This document shows positions 25,120-34,263 of a stretch of DNA of 64,000 nucleotides, one piece after another. The notes under the pieces are model-generated. The model worked only from the letters and a program-made list of their open reading frames with translations, was not told where the DNA came from and did not search any database. Positions within the stretch are counted from its first letter, which is position 1, and every line of letters begins with the position of its first letter. Both the position numbers and the translations under genes were made by a program. Location of the stretch: the NCBI RefSeq assembly GCF_900290285.1, contig NZ_LT985758.1:62001-126000 (forward strand), written 5' to 3'. Origin of the DNA: Candidatus Centipeda massiliensis. Its GTDB lineage: Bacteria; Bacillota; Negativicutes; Selenomonadales; Selenomonadaceae.

Positions 25120-25396
25120 AGAGCAAAACCTCGTCTTTCTTTAGATTTTCCTTGAACGCCTCCGAATCAGGGAGCCTACTCAGCAAATCGAGTTCTGTAC
25201 CCAGTGCATCAGAGAGTTCTGAATAGATACCGCCAAGCATGAAGAAACTTTTAATATCCCCTTCAATACGAAGATCCACATCACTTTTCTCCGTGGCATT
25301 GCCACGCGCATACGAGCCGAAGAGATAGGCTCTTCGGATGGGGTATTTTTTACATACGGGAGCAATGCACTCCCGTATCCTTGGAATGGACAGCAT
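25109..25396 (-). CDS. mntA: MntA-like nucleotidyltransferase antitoxin
   Basis: Minimal nucleotidyltransferase, 95 residues, that neutralises HepT by AMPylation. The signature GSYARGNATEKSDVDLRIEG (about 27-46) carries the GSx10DxD metal and nucleotide motif. A third acidic residue lies in TELDLLSR. I chose ATG 25396 (MLSIPRIREC) after GAGGAGGTAT; the frame extends to 25456 without support. It is the first gene of the unit. Confidence 0.88.
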   Translation of the reverse strand: MLSIPRIRECIAPVCKKYPIRRAYLFGSYARGNATEKSDVDLRIEGDIKSFFMLGGIYSELSDALGTELDLLSRLPDSEAFKENLKKDEVLLYER

Positions 25397-25563
25397 AGCA
25401 ATACCTCCTCTCAAGGCTCCTTGTTCTGTGTGTGCCTTATATTTAGGATAAATCAAAACATGGAAAATGTAAATGAAAATGAAGGACTTTTTTGATGGAT
25501 TCCGAATTTTATAATCATAAGAGTGATACGAGAAAATATATAAATTTGGAGGGAGGATATTTT

Positions 25564-27174
25564 ATGCGGCTCGAATTTTTGGGCGCAGCGCATGTCGTCA
25601 CGGGATCATGTTATCTGCTTCATGTGGGGGATCACAGCTATCTCATAGACTGCGGTATGTACCAAGGAACACGCCGTCTGCGCGAGATGAACTACGAGGA
25701 TTTTCCATTCAATCCCGCCGAGATCGAGGCTGTTTTTCTGACGCACGCGCATATTGACCACTGCGGACGCATTCCGCGGCTCGTGCGCGAGGGCTTTCGC
25801 GGTAAGGTGTATGCAACGCGCTCGACCTGTGACCTCGTCCGTATCATGCTGCCGGACTCGGCGCACATTCAGGAGAGCGACGCGGAGCTCATGAACCGCA
25901 AGAATGCGCGTCGCAGCGAGGCGCCCATCACGCCGCTCTATACACAGGCGGACGCCTTTGCCGCGCTTGAGCTGTTTGAACCCGTCGCCTATCAGTCCAC
26001 GCTGCAGGTAGATGATCTGAAGCTCACCTTCCGCGATGCCGGGCATATCCTCGGTTCTGCAATTCTTGAGATCGTGGTGGAGGAGAACGGGCAGGAGACA
26101 AAGCTTGTCTTTTCGGGCGATCTCGGTCAGCCAAATCAGCCGATTCTGCGTGATCCCGAGACGATTGCGGGGGCAGACTTCCTGTTCGTCGAGTCCACCT
26201 ACGGCGACCGCATTCACCGCGACTATGACAAGGAGACGGCACTGCTCGAGGTGATCCGCGACACGATGGATCGCGGTGGAAACGTCATCATTCCGTCCTT
26301 TGCCGTCGGGCGGACGCAGACACTGCTCTATTACTTCTACAATCTCTGGAAGGCGGGACGGCTCGACGACGATATTCCCATCATCATCGACAGTCCGCTC
26401 GCAATCCAGGCAACACGCGTCTTTCTCAAGAACTATGAGGACTTTGACGAGGAGACAATCGCGTTCTTTGGAGAGCAGGGGACGATTCCTGCGTTCCCGC
26501 AGGTACGCATTGCGGAGACGGCGGCGGAGTCGCGTGCGCTCAACTCCGCCGAAGGCTCGGCGGTTATCCTCTCCGCCTCGGGCATGGCGGATGCGGGGCG
26601 TGTGCTGCACCACCTCAAGCATAATCTCTGGCGGCCGGAGTCCACGATCCTTTTCGTCGGCTATCAGGCGGAGGGAAGCCTCGGACGGCGTCTCGTCGAC
26701 GGCATCAAGCGCGTGCGCGTGCTCGGTGAGGAGATTGCTGTCAAGGCGCAGATTCAAGTGCTCGATGGCTTCTCTGCTCATGCGGACGCAGAGCAGATCG
26801 TTGACTGGATGCGTTCGATCAGTGCGCCGCGCCCCGCGAAGGTGTTCCTCGTTCACGGCGAAGGGCAGGCACAGGAGGCGCTCAAGGAGCGCATACAGGA
26901 GCAGCTCGGGCTTGAGGTCTATGCACCATTCCTCGGCGATATCGTGACGATGCAGGGGCGGAGTGCGAACCTCATCCCGTCGAATATCCCATCGGTTTCG
27001 GTCGAAGCGGAGATGGAGGATGTCATGCGCGACTTCGATGCGGAGTATCGTCAGCTGCGCAAGGCGATTATCCGCACGGTTGTACGTCAGCCGAAGCTCA
27101 TGGAGCCGATCATCCGTACGATGCAGAAGGCGCGCAATTACTTCAAGAAACTCGCCGCTCCGTACAACATCTGA
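25564..27174 (+). CDS. Metallo-beta-lactamase / beta-CASP RNase-like protein
   Basis: A 536-residue CPSF73-like hydrolase of the MBL-beta-CASP-RMMBL type, probably acting on RNA. The metal-binding motif THAHIDHCGRIPRLV (about 58-72) is present, plus DAGHILGSAILEI (about 157-169), FVESTYGDRIH (about 206-216), and a C-terminal GFSAHADAEQIVDWM with VFLVHGEGQAQ (RMMBL). It lacks the RNase J N-terminal signature. GGAGGGAGGA directs the start at ATG 25564 (MRLEFLGAAH). A tail of about 60 residues follows the RMMBL motif. Confidence 0.85.
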   Translation: MRLEFLGAAHVVTGSCYLLHVGDHSYLIDCGMYQGTRRLREMNYEDFPFNPAEIEAVFLTHAHIDHCGRIPRLVREGFRGKVYATRSTCDLVRIMLPDSAHIQESDAELMNRKNARRSEAPITPLYTQADAFAALELFEPVAYQSTLQVDDLKLTFRDAGHILGSAILEIVVEENGQETKLVFSGDLGQPNQPILRDPETIAGADFLFVESTYGDRIHRDYDKETALLEVIRDTMDRGGNVIIPSFAVGRTQTLLYYFYNLWKAGRLDDDIPIIIDSPLAIQATRVFLKNYEDFDEETIAFFGEQGTIPAFPQVRIAETAAESRALNSAEGSAVILSASGMADAGRVLHHLKHNLWRPESTILFVGYQAEGSLGRRLVDGIKRVRVLGEEIAVKAQIQVLDGFSAHADAEQIVDWMRSISAPRPAKVFLVHGEGQAQEALKERIQEQLGLEVYAPFLGDIVTMQGRSANLIPSNIPSVSVEAEMEDVMRDFDAEYRQLRKAIIRTVVRQPKLMEPIIRTMQKARNYFKKLAAPYNI

Positions 27175-27271
27175 GCAGAATTTCTTTTTACAAAATGAAG
27201 AATAATTATTTAAAAATTGGATATCGCAGAACCGTGAGTGCCACACTTGCATAGTACTGTGAAATACGTTA

Positions 27272-27303
27272 AAATAGGGAAGCCTAAAATGGCTTTCCTA
27301 TTT
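27272..27303. terminator. Hairpin after the beta-CASP gene
   Basis: AAATAGGGAAGCC (27272-27284) pairs with GGCTTTCCTATTT (27291-27303) with one G-U pair around a 6-nt loop. It is A/T flanked, compatible with weak termination in either direction. Confidence 0.5.
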
Positions 27304-27323
27304 AATATGTATCGATTGAAGAA

Positions 27324-27347
27324 AATCCGTATGTATTCATACGGATT
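27324..27347. promoter_or_regulatory. Palindrome upstream of the activase gene
   Basis: AATCCGTATG-TATT-CATACGGATT is a perfect 10-bp-arm inverted repeat ending 18 bp before the TTG start. Its position fits an operator or a leader hairpin just upstream of the ribosome-binding site (AGGTGGTG). No regulator is identified. Confidence 0.45.
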
Positions 27348-27365
27348 CGGATAGGTGGTGTTATT

Positions 27366-30300
27366 TTGGAATCCCCATTTCGTGTCGGGGTGGACGTCGG
27401 ATCGACGACGATCAAGCTGGTCGTGCTCGGCGAGGAGCATGAGATCATCTATAAGAACTACGCACGGCATTTCTCCGAGATTGGAAAGGCGCTGCAGGAC
27501 AATCTTGCGCAGCTGAAGGGTGTGGTGGGCGAGGCGAAATTCTCGTTCGCACTCACGGGATCAGCGGGCATGGGCATTGCCCAGCGCATCGGTCTGCCGT
27601 TCGTGCAGGAGGTCATTGCCTGTGCCTCGGCGGTGCGCCGTCTTATTCCGGAGACGACGACGGCGGTCGAACTCGGCGGCGAGGATGCCAAGATTACGTA
27701 TTTCGGCGATGCACCGGAGCAGCGTATGAATGGTGTCTGCGCAGGCGGTACCGGATCGTTCATCGATCACATGGCGTCACTCCTCTCGACAGATCCCATC
27801 GGACTCAACGCACTTGCGGAGAAGGGCAAGCGCGTCTATGCAATCGCCTCGCGCTGCGGCGTGTTCGCCAAGACGGATATCCAGGCGCTCATGAACGACG
27901 GTGCTGCAAAGGCGGATATCGCGCTCTCCGTCTTTCAGGCGGTTGTCAACCAGACCATCGGAAATCTTGCGCAGGGGCGTCCGATTGACGGTACGGTTGC
28001 CTTTCTCGGCGGTCCTCTGCACTTTCTCCCGGAACTGAAAAAACGCTTTATCGAAACCTTGAAGCTCGACGCGGATCATGTCGTCGATGTGGATTACGGC
28101 AATTATTTCGTCGCGGTCGGCGCGGCGCTCTCCGATGATGCCGGAGTGACGGATATGCGGGAGATGGAGGCGTGCATTGCACGCGCGGAAGCGGCTGCGG
28201 CGGCAGAGACGCGTACGTCGGATATCACCCTCTTTAAGAATGCCGCAGACTATGCTGCGTTCAAGAAACGGCATGATCGTGACTGCGTCAAGCGCGGCAG
28301 CCTAGCCGACTATCGCGGTCCGATCTGCATTGGCATCGATGCGGGGTCAACCACGACGAAGCTCGTTGCCATCGGCAGGGACAAGGAGCTGCTCCATACC
28401 TCCTATGGGAGCAATCACGGCTCTCCTCTGCAGTCCGTCATCAATGCACTGCGGGAGTTCTATGCCGTGATGCCGGAGGGCGCGTACATCGCTGGATCGA
28501 TGACAACCGGCTACGGCGAGGCGATTGTCAAGGCGGCGCTTCACGCGGACGGCGGCGAGGTGGAGACCTTTGCCCATCTGCGTGCAGCGCAGGAGTTCTG
28601 TCCCGAGGTCACCTTTGTTCTCGACATCGGCGGGCAGGATATGAAGTGCTTCTTCGTGCAGGACGGCAGTGTCGGCAACATCACGCTGAACGAGGCGTGC
28701 TCCGCGGGCTGCGGCTCCTTTATCCAGAACTTTGCCGAGGGGCTGCACATGACCGCTGCGGAGTTTGCAGGCAAGGCAGTGGATGCAAAGGCACCCGTCG
28801 ACCTCGGTACGCGCTGCACGGTCTTTATGAATTCGAAGGTCAAACAGGCGCAGAAGGAGGGGGCGGAGGTTGCCGATATCTCGGCGGGCATTGCGCTCTC
28901 GGTCGTCAAGAACGCACTGTTCAAGGTCATGCAGATCAAGGATGTATCGACCCTCGGCGATCACATCGTCGTGCAGGGCGGGACGTTCTATAACGATGCC
29001 GTTCTGCGTGCACTTGAGAACATCCTGGGAAAGGATGTCATTCGTCCCGATATCGCGGGGCTCATGGGCGCATACGGCGCTGCGATTCTCGCACTTGAGA
29101 CGGGGACGGAGCGGTCGACCCTGCTCGGCGCGGAGGAGCTGGGCGCATTCGAGATGAAGACCAGCTCCTATCGCTGCGGTAAATGCGGCAATAAGTGCCT
29201 CATCACGATGCAGCAGTTCCCGAACGGTGAGCGCTACTTTACGGGCAACCGCTGTGAGCGCGGCATCGGCGGCGAAAAACACGAGGACGATACGCCGAAC
29301 ATCTACAAGTTCAAGTATCGCCGTGTATTCAAGCACTACAAATCACCCGCCGAGCCGCGTCGCGGGCGCATCGGCATTCCGCGCACGCTCAATATGTACG
29401 AGGACTATCCGTTCTGGTTCACGTTCTTTGACAAGCTCGGCTACGGTGTTGTGATTTCGGGGAAATCCTCGCCGCAGCTCTTCTACAAGGGCATGGCGAC
29501 GATCCCGTCGGACTCGCTCTGCTACCCCGCAAAGCTCGCGCACGGACACATCGTCGATCTTGTGGAAAAGGGCGTCGATACGATTTTCTATCCCTGCGAG
29601 CCGCACAACATGGAGGACAAGCCGGGTTCTTCGGCAAATAATTTCAACTGCCCGATTGTCGCGTCCTACGCGGAGAATATCCGCATCAATATGGATATCC
29701 TGCGCGAGAAAAACATTCGCTTTATTCAGCCGTTCCTGCCGATCAATGACCGAACACGCATGATCGAGCGCCTTGTGGAGGAGTTCGGCAAAATTGAGGG
29801 CATCGGCAAGAAGGAAATCACTGCCGCCGTCGATGCGGGGTATGCCGAGATTGAGCAATACCGGCAGGATGTGCGTGACTACGGGCAGCAGATCCTCGAC
29901 CGCATTGCCAAGACGGGCGAGCATGCAATTCTCCTTGCGGGGCGCCCATACCACGTCGACCCCGAGATCAATCACGGCATCCCAGAGATGATTCAGTCCT
30001 ACAAGTTGCCGATTCTCTCCGAGGATGCAGTCTATCATATCCCTGTGCACGAGCGACGGCTTCAGGTCGTGAACCAGTGGAGCTACCACGCGCGCCTCTA
30101 TCATGCGGCGCAGTTTGTCGCGGAGCATCCGAACGTGACACTCATCCAGCTCAGCTCGTTCGGTTGTGGTCTGGACGCACTCACGACCTCCGAGGTGCGC
30201 GAGATTCTCGAATCGCATGAGCGCATCTACACCATGATAAAGCTCGACGAGGTGTCGAACCTCGGTGCGGCACGCATCCGTCTACGCTCGCTGATCGCCG

Positions 30301-31625
30301 CGCTCGCGCGGCGGGAGAACCCCGCCTATCACGAGGCTCCCGTCATCGAGCGCCCACGCTTCACCGAGGACTGCAGAAAGACGCATACGATTCTCGCACC
30401 ACAGATGGCGCCGATTCACTTTGACCTCTTCCGCACCACGATGAAGAAGCACGGCTACAACGTCGTCATCCCGCCGATGCCGGACAAGGGCGCAATCGAT
30501 CTTGGGCTGCGCTATGTGCACAACGATATGTGCTATCCCGCGATTGTCGTTATCGGTCAGCTGCTTGCCGCACTGAAGGCGGGGCTCTGCGATGCCGATC
30601 ACACGAGCATCGCCCTCTTTCAGACCTGCGGTGCGTGCCGTGCGACCAACTACCTCGGCGTGCTGCGCAAGGCGCTGCGCGATGCGGGCTTCCCGAACGT
30701 CGCCGTCTTTGCCGTGCGCGGACTGCCCGAGGAGACGGATAGCTTCGCCTTCAGCCGCGAGATGATGGTGGACGCCATCAAGGCGGCGATCTACGGCGAC
30801 CTTCTCATGAACGTTCGCAATCGCATGATGCCGTACGAGCTTGTCAAAGGTACGACACAGGCGGCGTTTGACAAGTGGATGGCACGTGCAAAGGACGAAC
30901 TTGAGCACGGCAGTGTGTTCAAGTTCCGCCGCATGGTAAAGGACATCGTACGCGACTTTGATCATATCCCCATCGACGAGCATCTGTGGAAACCGAAGGT
31001 CGGCATCGTCGGTGAAATTCTCGTCAAGTATCACCCCGTTGCGAACAACGACATCGAGACGGTGTTGATGAACGAGGGGGCAGAGGTCGTCATGCCCGAC
31101 TTTGTGGACTTCTTCCTCTATTCCGCTTACGACCCGATTGCGCAGCACAAGCTGCTCTCCGGCTCGTACAAGGATCGGCTCTTCGGTCGTATGTTCATCA
31201 AGGTCATTGAGTTCTTCCGCGCCCCCATGCGCAAGGCGCTGAAGGAGAGCTGCCACTTCCGCCCGCCGCAGTCCATCGACCACACGGCAGAGCTTGCGGC
31301 GCGTCACGTCAGCCTCGGCAATATGGCGGGGGAGGGCTGGTTCCTCACGGGCGAGATGGTGAAGCTCATCGAGGAGGGCGTGCCGAACGTCGTCTGCCTT
31401 CAGCCGTTCGGCTGTCTGCCAAACCACATCACGGGCAAGGGGGTTATGCACGACCTGCGCAAAGCATACCACGGCGCGAACATCACGGCGATTGACTGTG
31501 ATGCGGGATCGAGCGAGGTCAACCAGCTCAACCGTCTGAAACTCATGCTCGCCGTCGCAAAGGAGCGGCAGCCGGCAAAGCCGGATTCTGTGATGCAGAC
31601 AACCGAAATCGCAAAAAGAAGATAA
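27366..31625 (+). CDS. Giant 2-hydroxyacyl-CoA dehydratase activase (BcrAD/BadFG-type)
   Basis: A 1419-residue fusion protein related to the ATP-dependent activators of 2-hydroxyacyl-CoA dehydratases and benzoyl-CoA reductases. Two ASKHA ATPase modules are present: GVDVGSTTIKLVVLG (about 8-22) and GIDAGSTTTKLVAIG (about 322-336). Each is followed by a cluster-loop cysteine segment (VCAGGTGSFIDH and ACSAGCGSFIQNFAEG). A cysteine pair CGKCGNKC (about 606-613) joins the DUF2229-type region (IGIPRTLNMYEDYPFWFTFF to PCEPHN). The C-terminal third resembles dehydratase subunits (YHPVANNDIETVLMNEGAEVV). Start is TTG 27366 after AGGTGGTG. Such proteins are widespread in anaerobes but their substrate is unknown. 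Confidence 0.83.
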   Translation: MESPFRVGVDVGSTTIKLVVLGEEHEIIYKNYARHFSEIGKALQDNLAQLKGVVGEAKFSFALTGSAGMGIAQRIGLPFVQEVIACASAVRRLIPETTTAVELGGEDAKITYFGDAPEQRMNGVCAGGTGSFIDHMASLLSTDPIGLNALAEKGKRVYAIASRCGVFAKTDIQALMNDGAAKADIALSVFQAVVNQTIGNLAQGRPIDGTVAFLGGPLHFLPELKKRFIETLKLDADHVVDVDYGNYFVAVGAALSDDAGVTDMREMEACIARAEAAAAAETRTSDITLFKNAADYAAFKKRHDRDCVKRGSLADYRGPICIGIDAGSTTTKLVAIGRDKELLHTSYGSNHGSPLQSVINALREFYAVMPEGAYIAGSMTTGYGEAIVKAALHADGGEVETFAHLRAAQEFCPEVTFVLDIGGQDMKCFFVQDGSVGNITLNEACSAGCGSFIQNFAEGLHMTAAEFAGKAVDAKAPVDLGTRCTVFMNSKVKQAQKEGAEVADISAGIALSVVKNALFKVMQIKDVSTLGDHIVVQGGTFYNDAVLRALENILGKDVIRPDIAGLMGAYGAAILALETGTERSTLLGAEELGAFEMKTSSYRCGKCGNKCLITMQQFPNGERYFTGNRCERGIGGEKHEDDTPNIYKFKYRRVFKHYKSPAEPRRGRIGIPRTLNMYEDYPFWFTFFDKLGYGVVISGKSSPQLFYKGMATIPSDSLCYPAKLAHGHIVDLVEKGVDTIFYPCEPHNMEDKPGSSANNFNCPIVASYAENIRINMDILREKNIRFIQPFLPINDRTRMIERLVEEFGKIEGIGKKEITAAVDAGYAEIEQYRQDVRDYGQQILDRIAKTGEHAILLAGRPYHVDPEINHGIPEMIQSYKLPILSEDAVYHIPVHERRLQVVNQWSYHARLYHAAQFVAEHPNVTLIQLSSFGCGLDALTTSEVREILESHERIYTMIKLDEVSNLGAARIRLRSLIAALARRENPAYHEAPVIERPRFTEDCRKTHTILAPQMAPIHFDLFRTTMKKHGYNVVIPPMPDKGAIDLGLRYVHNDMCYPAIVVIGQLLAALKAGLCDADHTSIALFQTCGACRATNYLGVLRKALRDAGFPNVAVFAVRGLPEETDSFAFSREMMVDAIKAAIYGDLLMNVRNRMMPYELVKGTTQAAFDKWMARAKDELEHGSVFKFRRMVKDIVRDFDHIPIDEHLWKPKVGIVGEILVKYHPVANNDIETVLMNEGAEVVMPDFVDFFLYSAYDPIAQHKLLSGSYKDRLFGRMFIKVIEFFRAPMRKALKESCHFRPPQSIDHTAELAARHVSLGNMAGEGWFLTGEMVKLIEEGVPNVVCLQPFGCLPNHITGKGVMHDLRKAYHGANITAIDCDAGSSEVNQLNRLKLMLAVAKERQPAKPDSVMQTTEIAKRR

Positions 31626-31634
31626 TGCGTTTGG

Positions 31635-31669
31635 AAAAGAGCTATGTTTTCAAGCATGGCTCTTTTTTT
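31635..31669 (+). terminator. Terminator after the activase
   Basis: AAAAGAGCTATG (31635-31646) pairs with CATGGCTCTTTT (31655-31666), with a T run continuing to 31669. Confidence 0.85.
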
Positions 31670-31723
31670 ATTACAAAAACACGTTCCACGAACAAAAATT
31701 TCACAAAAATTTGTTCCAAACTA

Positions 31724-31772
31724 TTGACCGAACATTTTTTCTGTGTTATTCTATATCCGAACAGAGGTTTTG
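31724..31772 (+). promoter_or_regulatory. Promoter with LexA (SOS)-type box for the LysM gene
   Basis: TTGACC (31724-31729) and TATTCT (31747-31752), spacer 17. CGAACAGAGGTTTTG (31758-31772) matches the Gram-positive SOS box GAAC-N4-GTTY, sitting just after the -10. More GAAC/GTTC half-sites cluster upstream (CGTTCCACGAAC near 31682-31693, TTTGTTCC near 31710, CCGAACA at 31728-31734). LexA control is inferred. Confidence 0.55.
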
Positions 31773-31845
31773 AGAATATACATACGGATATAAGAAGTTG
31801 TTTTCATAACCAAAGTGCGTTAAACAGCTTCAAGGAGGGATAACG

Positions 31846-32196
31846 ATGAAGAAGATTGGTCTTTTTCTCAGTGTATGTGCTCTTATATGGATGGGCATTT
31901 CCGCACTTCACCTGACAAATCCATATCTGCGCTCAGCGGACTTCATCGAGGTGCAGGTGTCGCGCGGTGAGAATGTCTGGTCCATTGCACGCAGGTATGC
32001 GACGAGAGAAACGATGGCGGAGCAGCTTGAGGAGGCGATCATCGAGGTCAACGGGCTTGCGCCGGATGGCTCAGTTGCCGCTGGTCGTCGTCTGCGCGTT
32101 CCAGTCATTGAGCCTGCCGAGCAGCTGCAGGCGATGGCCGAGCACAAAGCCCTTGACACAGCCGCCCGTGCGCCTTATAATGGCGTTACCGATTAG
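31846..32196 (+). CDS. Small membrane-anchored LysM protein (YneA-like)
   Basis: A 116-residue protein with an N-terminal membrane helix (about 5-22) and one LysM domain (about 33-85: IEVQVSRGENVWSIARRYA to AGRRLRVPV), then a short tail. Size and architecture match YneA of Bacillus, the SOS-induced inhibitor of cell division, and the promoter region carries a LexA-type box. No lexA gene is adjacent, so the identification rests on architecture plus the box. CAAGGAGGG precedes ATG 31846. Confidence 0.65.
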   Translation: MKKIGLFLSVCALIWMGISALHLTNPYLRSADFIEVQVSRGENVWSIARRYATRETMAEQLEEAIIEVNGLAPDGSVAAGRRLRVPVIEPAEQLQAMAEHKALDTAARAPYNGVTD

Positions 32197-32209
32197 GGTG
32201 GAAACATAT

Positions 32210-32224
32210 AGGAATCACTGATAA
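32210..32224 (+). repeat. Solitary end of the TIR element
   Basis: AGGAATCACTGATAA is the exact consensus of the 15-bp terminal repeat of the dispersed element, standing alone between the LysM gene and thrS. No element body follows. Confidence 0.5.
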
Positions 32225-32301
32225 CGATGCCTTGTTCCTAGGGGATGGATTTCCTATCCCACAGGGGCAGGGCTTTTGTATATTTGGAAGGGAGAGCATT
32301 T

Positions 32302-34221
32302 ATGATAAAGCTGACACTGCCGGATGGCTCCATTCGTGAGGTTGAGGCGGGGACGACGCTGCTGGACGTTGTCAAGGGGATGAGCAATTCGCTCGCAAAG
32401 AAAGCACTGGCGGCGAGCCTTGATGGGAAGACGGTCGATCTGACAACGCCCGTGACGCAGGATGCCGCGTTTCAGGTGCTGACCTTTGAGGATGCGGGTG
32501 GCCGCCATGCACTGCGCCACACGGCTGCACATATCATGGCTCAGGCAGTGAAGCGCCTCTATGCGGACTGCAACGTGCAGCTCGCCATTGGTCCCGCGAT
32601 TGAGAACGGCTTCTACTATGACTTCGACATGGATCGCCAGCTGACGGATGCCGATCTGCGCGACATCGAGAAGGAAATGAAGAAAATTGTCAAGGAGAAT
32701 CTGAAACTTGAGCGCCGTGAGATCCCGCGCAACGAGGCAATCGAGTTCTTCCGTGCCAAGGGCGAGAACTACAAGGTCGAGCTGATCGAGGATCTGCCCG
32801 AGGACGAGGTCATCTCCACCTATACGCAGGGCGAGTTTACGGATCTCTGCGCCGGCCCCCACGTCATGAGTACGGGCAAGGTCAAGGCGTTCAAGCTGCA
32901 GAGTGTGGCAGGTGCGTACTGGCGCGGCAGCGAGAAGAACAAGATGCTGCAGCGTATCTACGGAACGGCATTTGAAAAGCAGGAGGAGCTCGATGACTAC
33001 CTCCACATGCTTGAGGAGGCGGCAAAGCGCGACCATCGCAAGCTCGGCAGGGAGCTTGACCTCTTCAGCATCCATGAGGAGGGGCCGGGCTTCCCGTTCT
33101 TCCATCCGAACGGAATGCTCCTGCGCAATTCTCTGCTCGACTACTGGCGGGAGGTGCACCGCCGCTACGGCTATCAGGAGATCAGCACGCCTGTAATCCT
33201 CAGCCGAAAGCTGTGGGAGACCTCGGGGCATTGGTTCCATTACCGCGAGAATATGTATACGACCGAGATCGACGAAGAGGACTATGCGATCAAACCGATG
33301 AACTGTCCCGGCTGTATGCTCGTCTATCGTTCCCATCTGCACAGTTACCGTGATCTGCCGCTGCGCCTTGCGGAACTTGGGCTTGTGCACCGGCATGAGC
33401 TCTCGGGAGCGCTGCACGGACTCTTCCGCGTCCGTAACTTCACGCAGGACGACGCGCATCTCTTTGTGACCCCAGACCAGATCGAGGGGGAGATTCAGCA
33501 TACGATCGATCTCTTTGATGAGGTCTACCGCACATTCGGACTCTCGTACAAGGCGGAGCTCTCCACGCGCCCCGAGGACTCGATGGGCTCGGATGAGATG
33601 TGGGAGCTTGCGACGGAGGGACTGCGCAAGGCGCTTGAAAACCGTGGCTTGGACTTCGTGGTCAACGAGGGCGACGGGGCTTTCTATGGACCGAAGATCG
33701 ACTTCCATCTGCGCGATTCCATCGGACGTACATGGCAGTGCGGCACGATCCAGCTCGATATGAGTCTGCCCGAGAAATTCGATCTGACCTACATTGGTGA
33801 GGATGGAGAGAAGCATCGCCCGGTCATGCTGCACCGCGTCGTTTACGGCTCAATCGAGCGCTTTATCGGCATTCTGATTGAAAACTATGCGGGTGCATTC
33901 CCCGTATGGATGGCGCCTGTGCAGGTGCGCATCCTGCCGATCACCGAGCGTCATGCGGCATACGCAGAGGAGCTGCGAAAGAAGATGTTCGACCTAGGTA
34001 TCCGCGTCGAGGTCGATGACCGCAACGAAAAGACGGGCTACAAGATCCGCGAGAGTCAGGTCAAGAAGACGCCGTATACGCTTGTTGTCGGCGACCAGGA
34101 GCAGGAGAACCATACCGTTGCCCTGCGCAAGTACGGCGAGAAGGACAGCACAACGCTGACCGTGGATGATTTCATCGCGCTCGTGCAGGAAAAAATTGCG
34201 ACACGCACACAGGAGTATTGA
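32302..34221 (+). CDS. thrS: Threonyl-tRNA synthetase
   Basis: Class II synthetase charging tRNA-Thr, 639 residues, full length. Domains in order: N-terminal TGS (about 1-60), editing domain with the HTAAHIMAQAVKRL zinc-like HxxxH motif (about 73-86), catalytic core with the zinc ligands in MNCPGCMLVYRSH (about 333-345) and motif 2 RHELSGALHGLFRVRNFTQDDAH, motif 3 HRVVYGSIERFIGILIE, and an anticodon-binding domain to the C-terminus. Start ATG 32302 (MIKLTLPDGS) follows GGAAGGGAGAG. The short leader has no full T-box. Confidence 0.97.
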   Translation: MIKLTLPDGSIREVEAGTTLLDVVKGMSNSLAKKALAASLDGKTVDLTTPVTQDAAFQVLTFEDAGGRHALRHTAAHIMAQAVKRLYADCNVQLAIGPAIENGFYYDFDMDRQLTDADLRDIEKEMKKIVKENLKLERREIPRNEAIEFFRAKGENYKVELIEDLPEDEVISTYTQGEFTDLCAGPHVMSTGKVKAFKLQSVAGAYWRGSEKNKMLQRIYGTAFEKQEELDDYLHMLEEAAKRDHRKLGRELDLFSIHEEGPGFPFFHPNGMLLRNSLLDYWREVHRRYGYQEISTPVILSRKLWETSGHWFHYRENMYTTEIDEEDYAIKPMNCPGCMLVYRSHLHSYRDLPLRLAELGLVHRHELSGALHGLFRVRNFTQDDAHLFVTPDQIEGEIQHTIDLFDEVYRTFGLSYKAELSTRPEDSMGSDEMWELATEGLRKALENRGLDFVVNEGDGAFYGPKIDFHLRDSIGRTWQCGTIQLDMSLPEKFDLTYIGEDGEKHRPVMLHRVVYGSIERFIGILIENYAGAFPVWMAPVQVRILPITERHAAYAEELRKKMFDLGIRVEVDDRNEKTGYKIRESQVKKTPYTLVVGDQEQENHTVALRKYGEKDSTTLTVDDFIALVQEKIATRTQEY

Positions 34222-34263
34222 CAAGACCTACGAATATGTGGTAGTATGGCATCTGTTACAAGC

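Noticed and set aside
25606-27252. 548-codon open frame antisense to the beta-CASP gene
   Set aside because: The plus-strand frame has clear MBL/RMMBL motifs and a strong ribosome-binding site. The antisense frame has no motif and reflects codon bias in GC-rich DNA.
30282-31472. 396-codon antisense frame inside the activase gene
   Set aside because: Shadow of a well-supported coding frame; composition is Arg/His/Leu-rich and no domain is visible.
32191-32204. AGGGTGGAAAC resembling the T-box AGGGTGGNACCGCG before thrS
   Set aside because: The match stops after nine bases, and the LysM stop codon overlaps it. There is no room for specifier and antiterminator stems.
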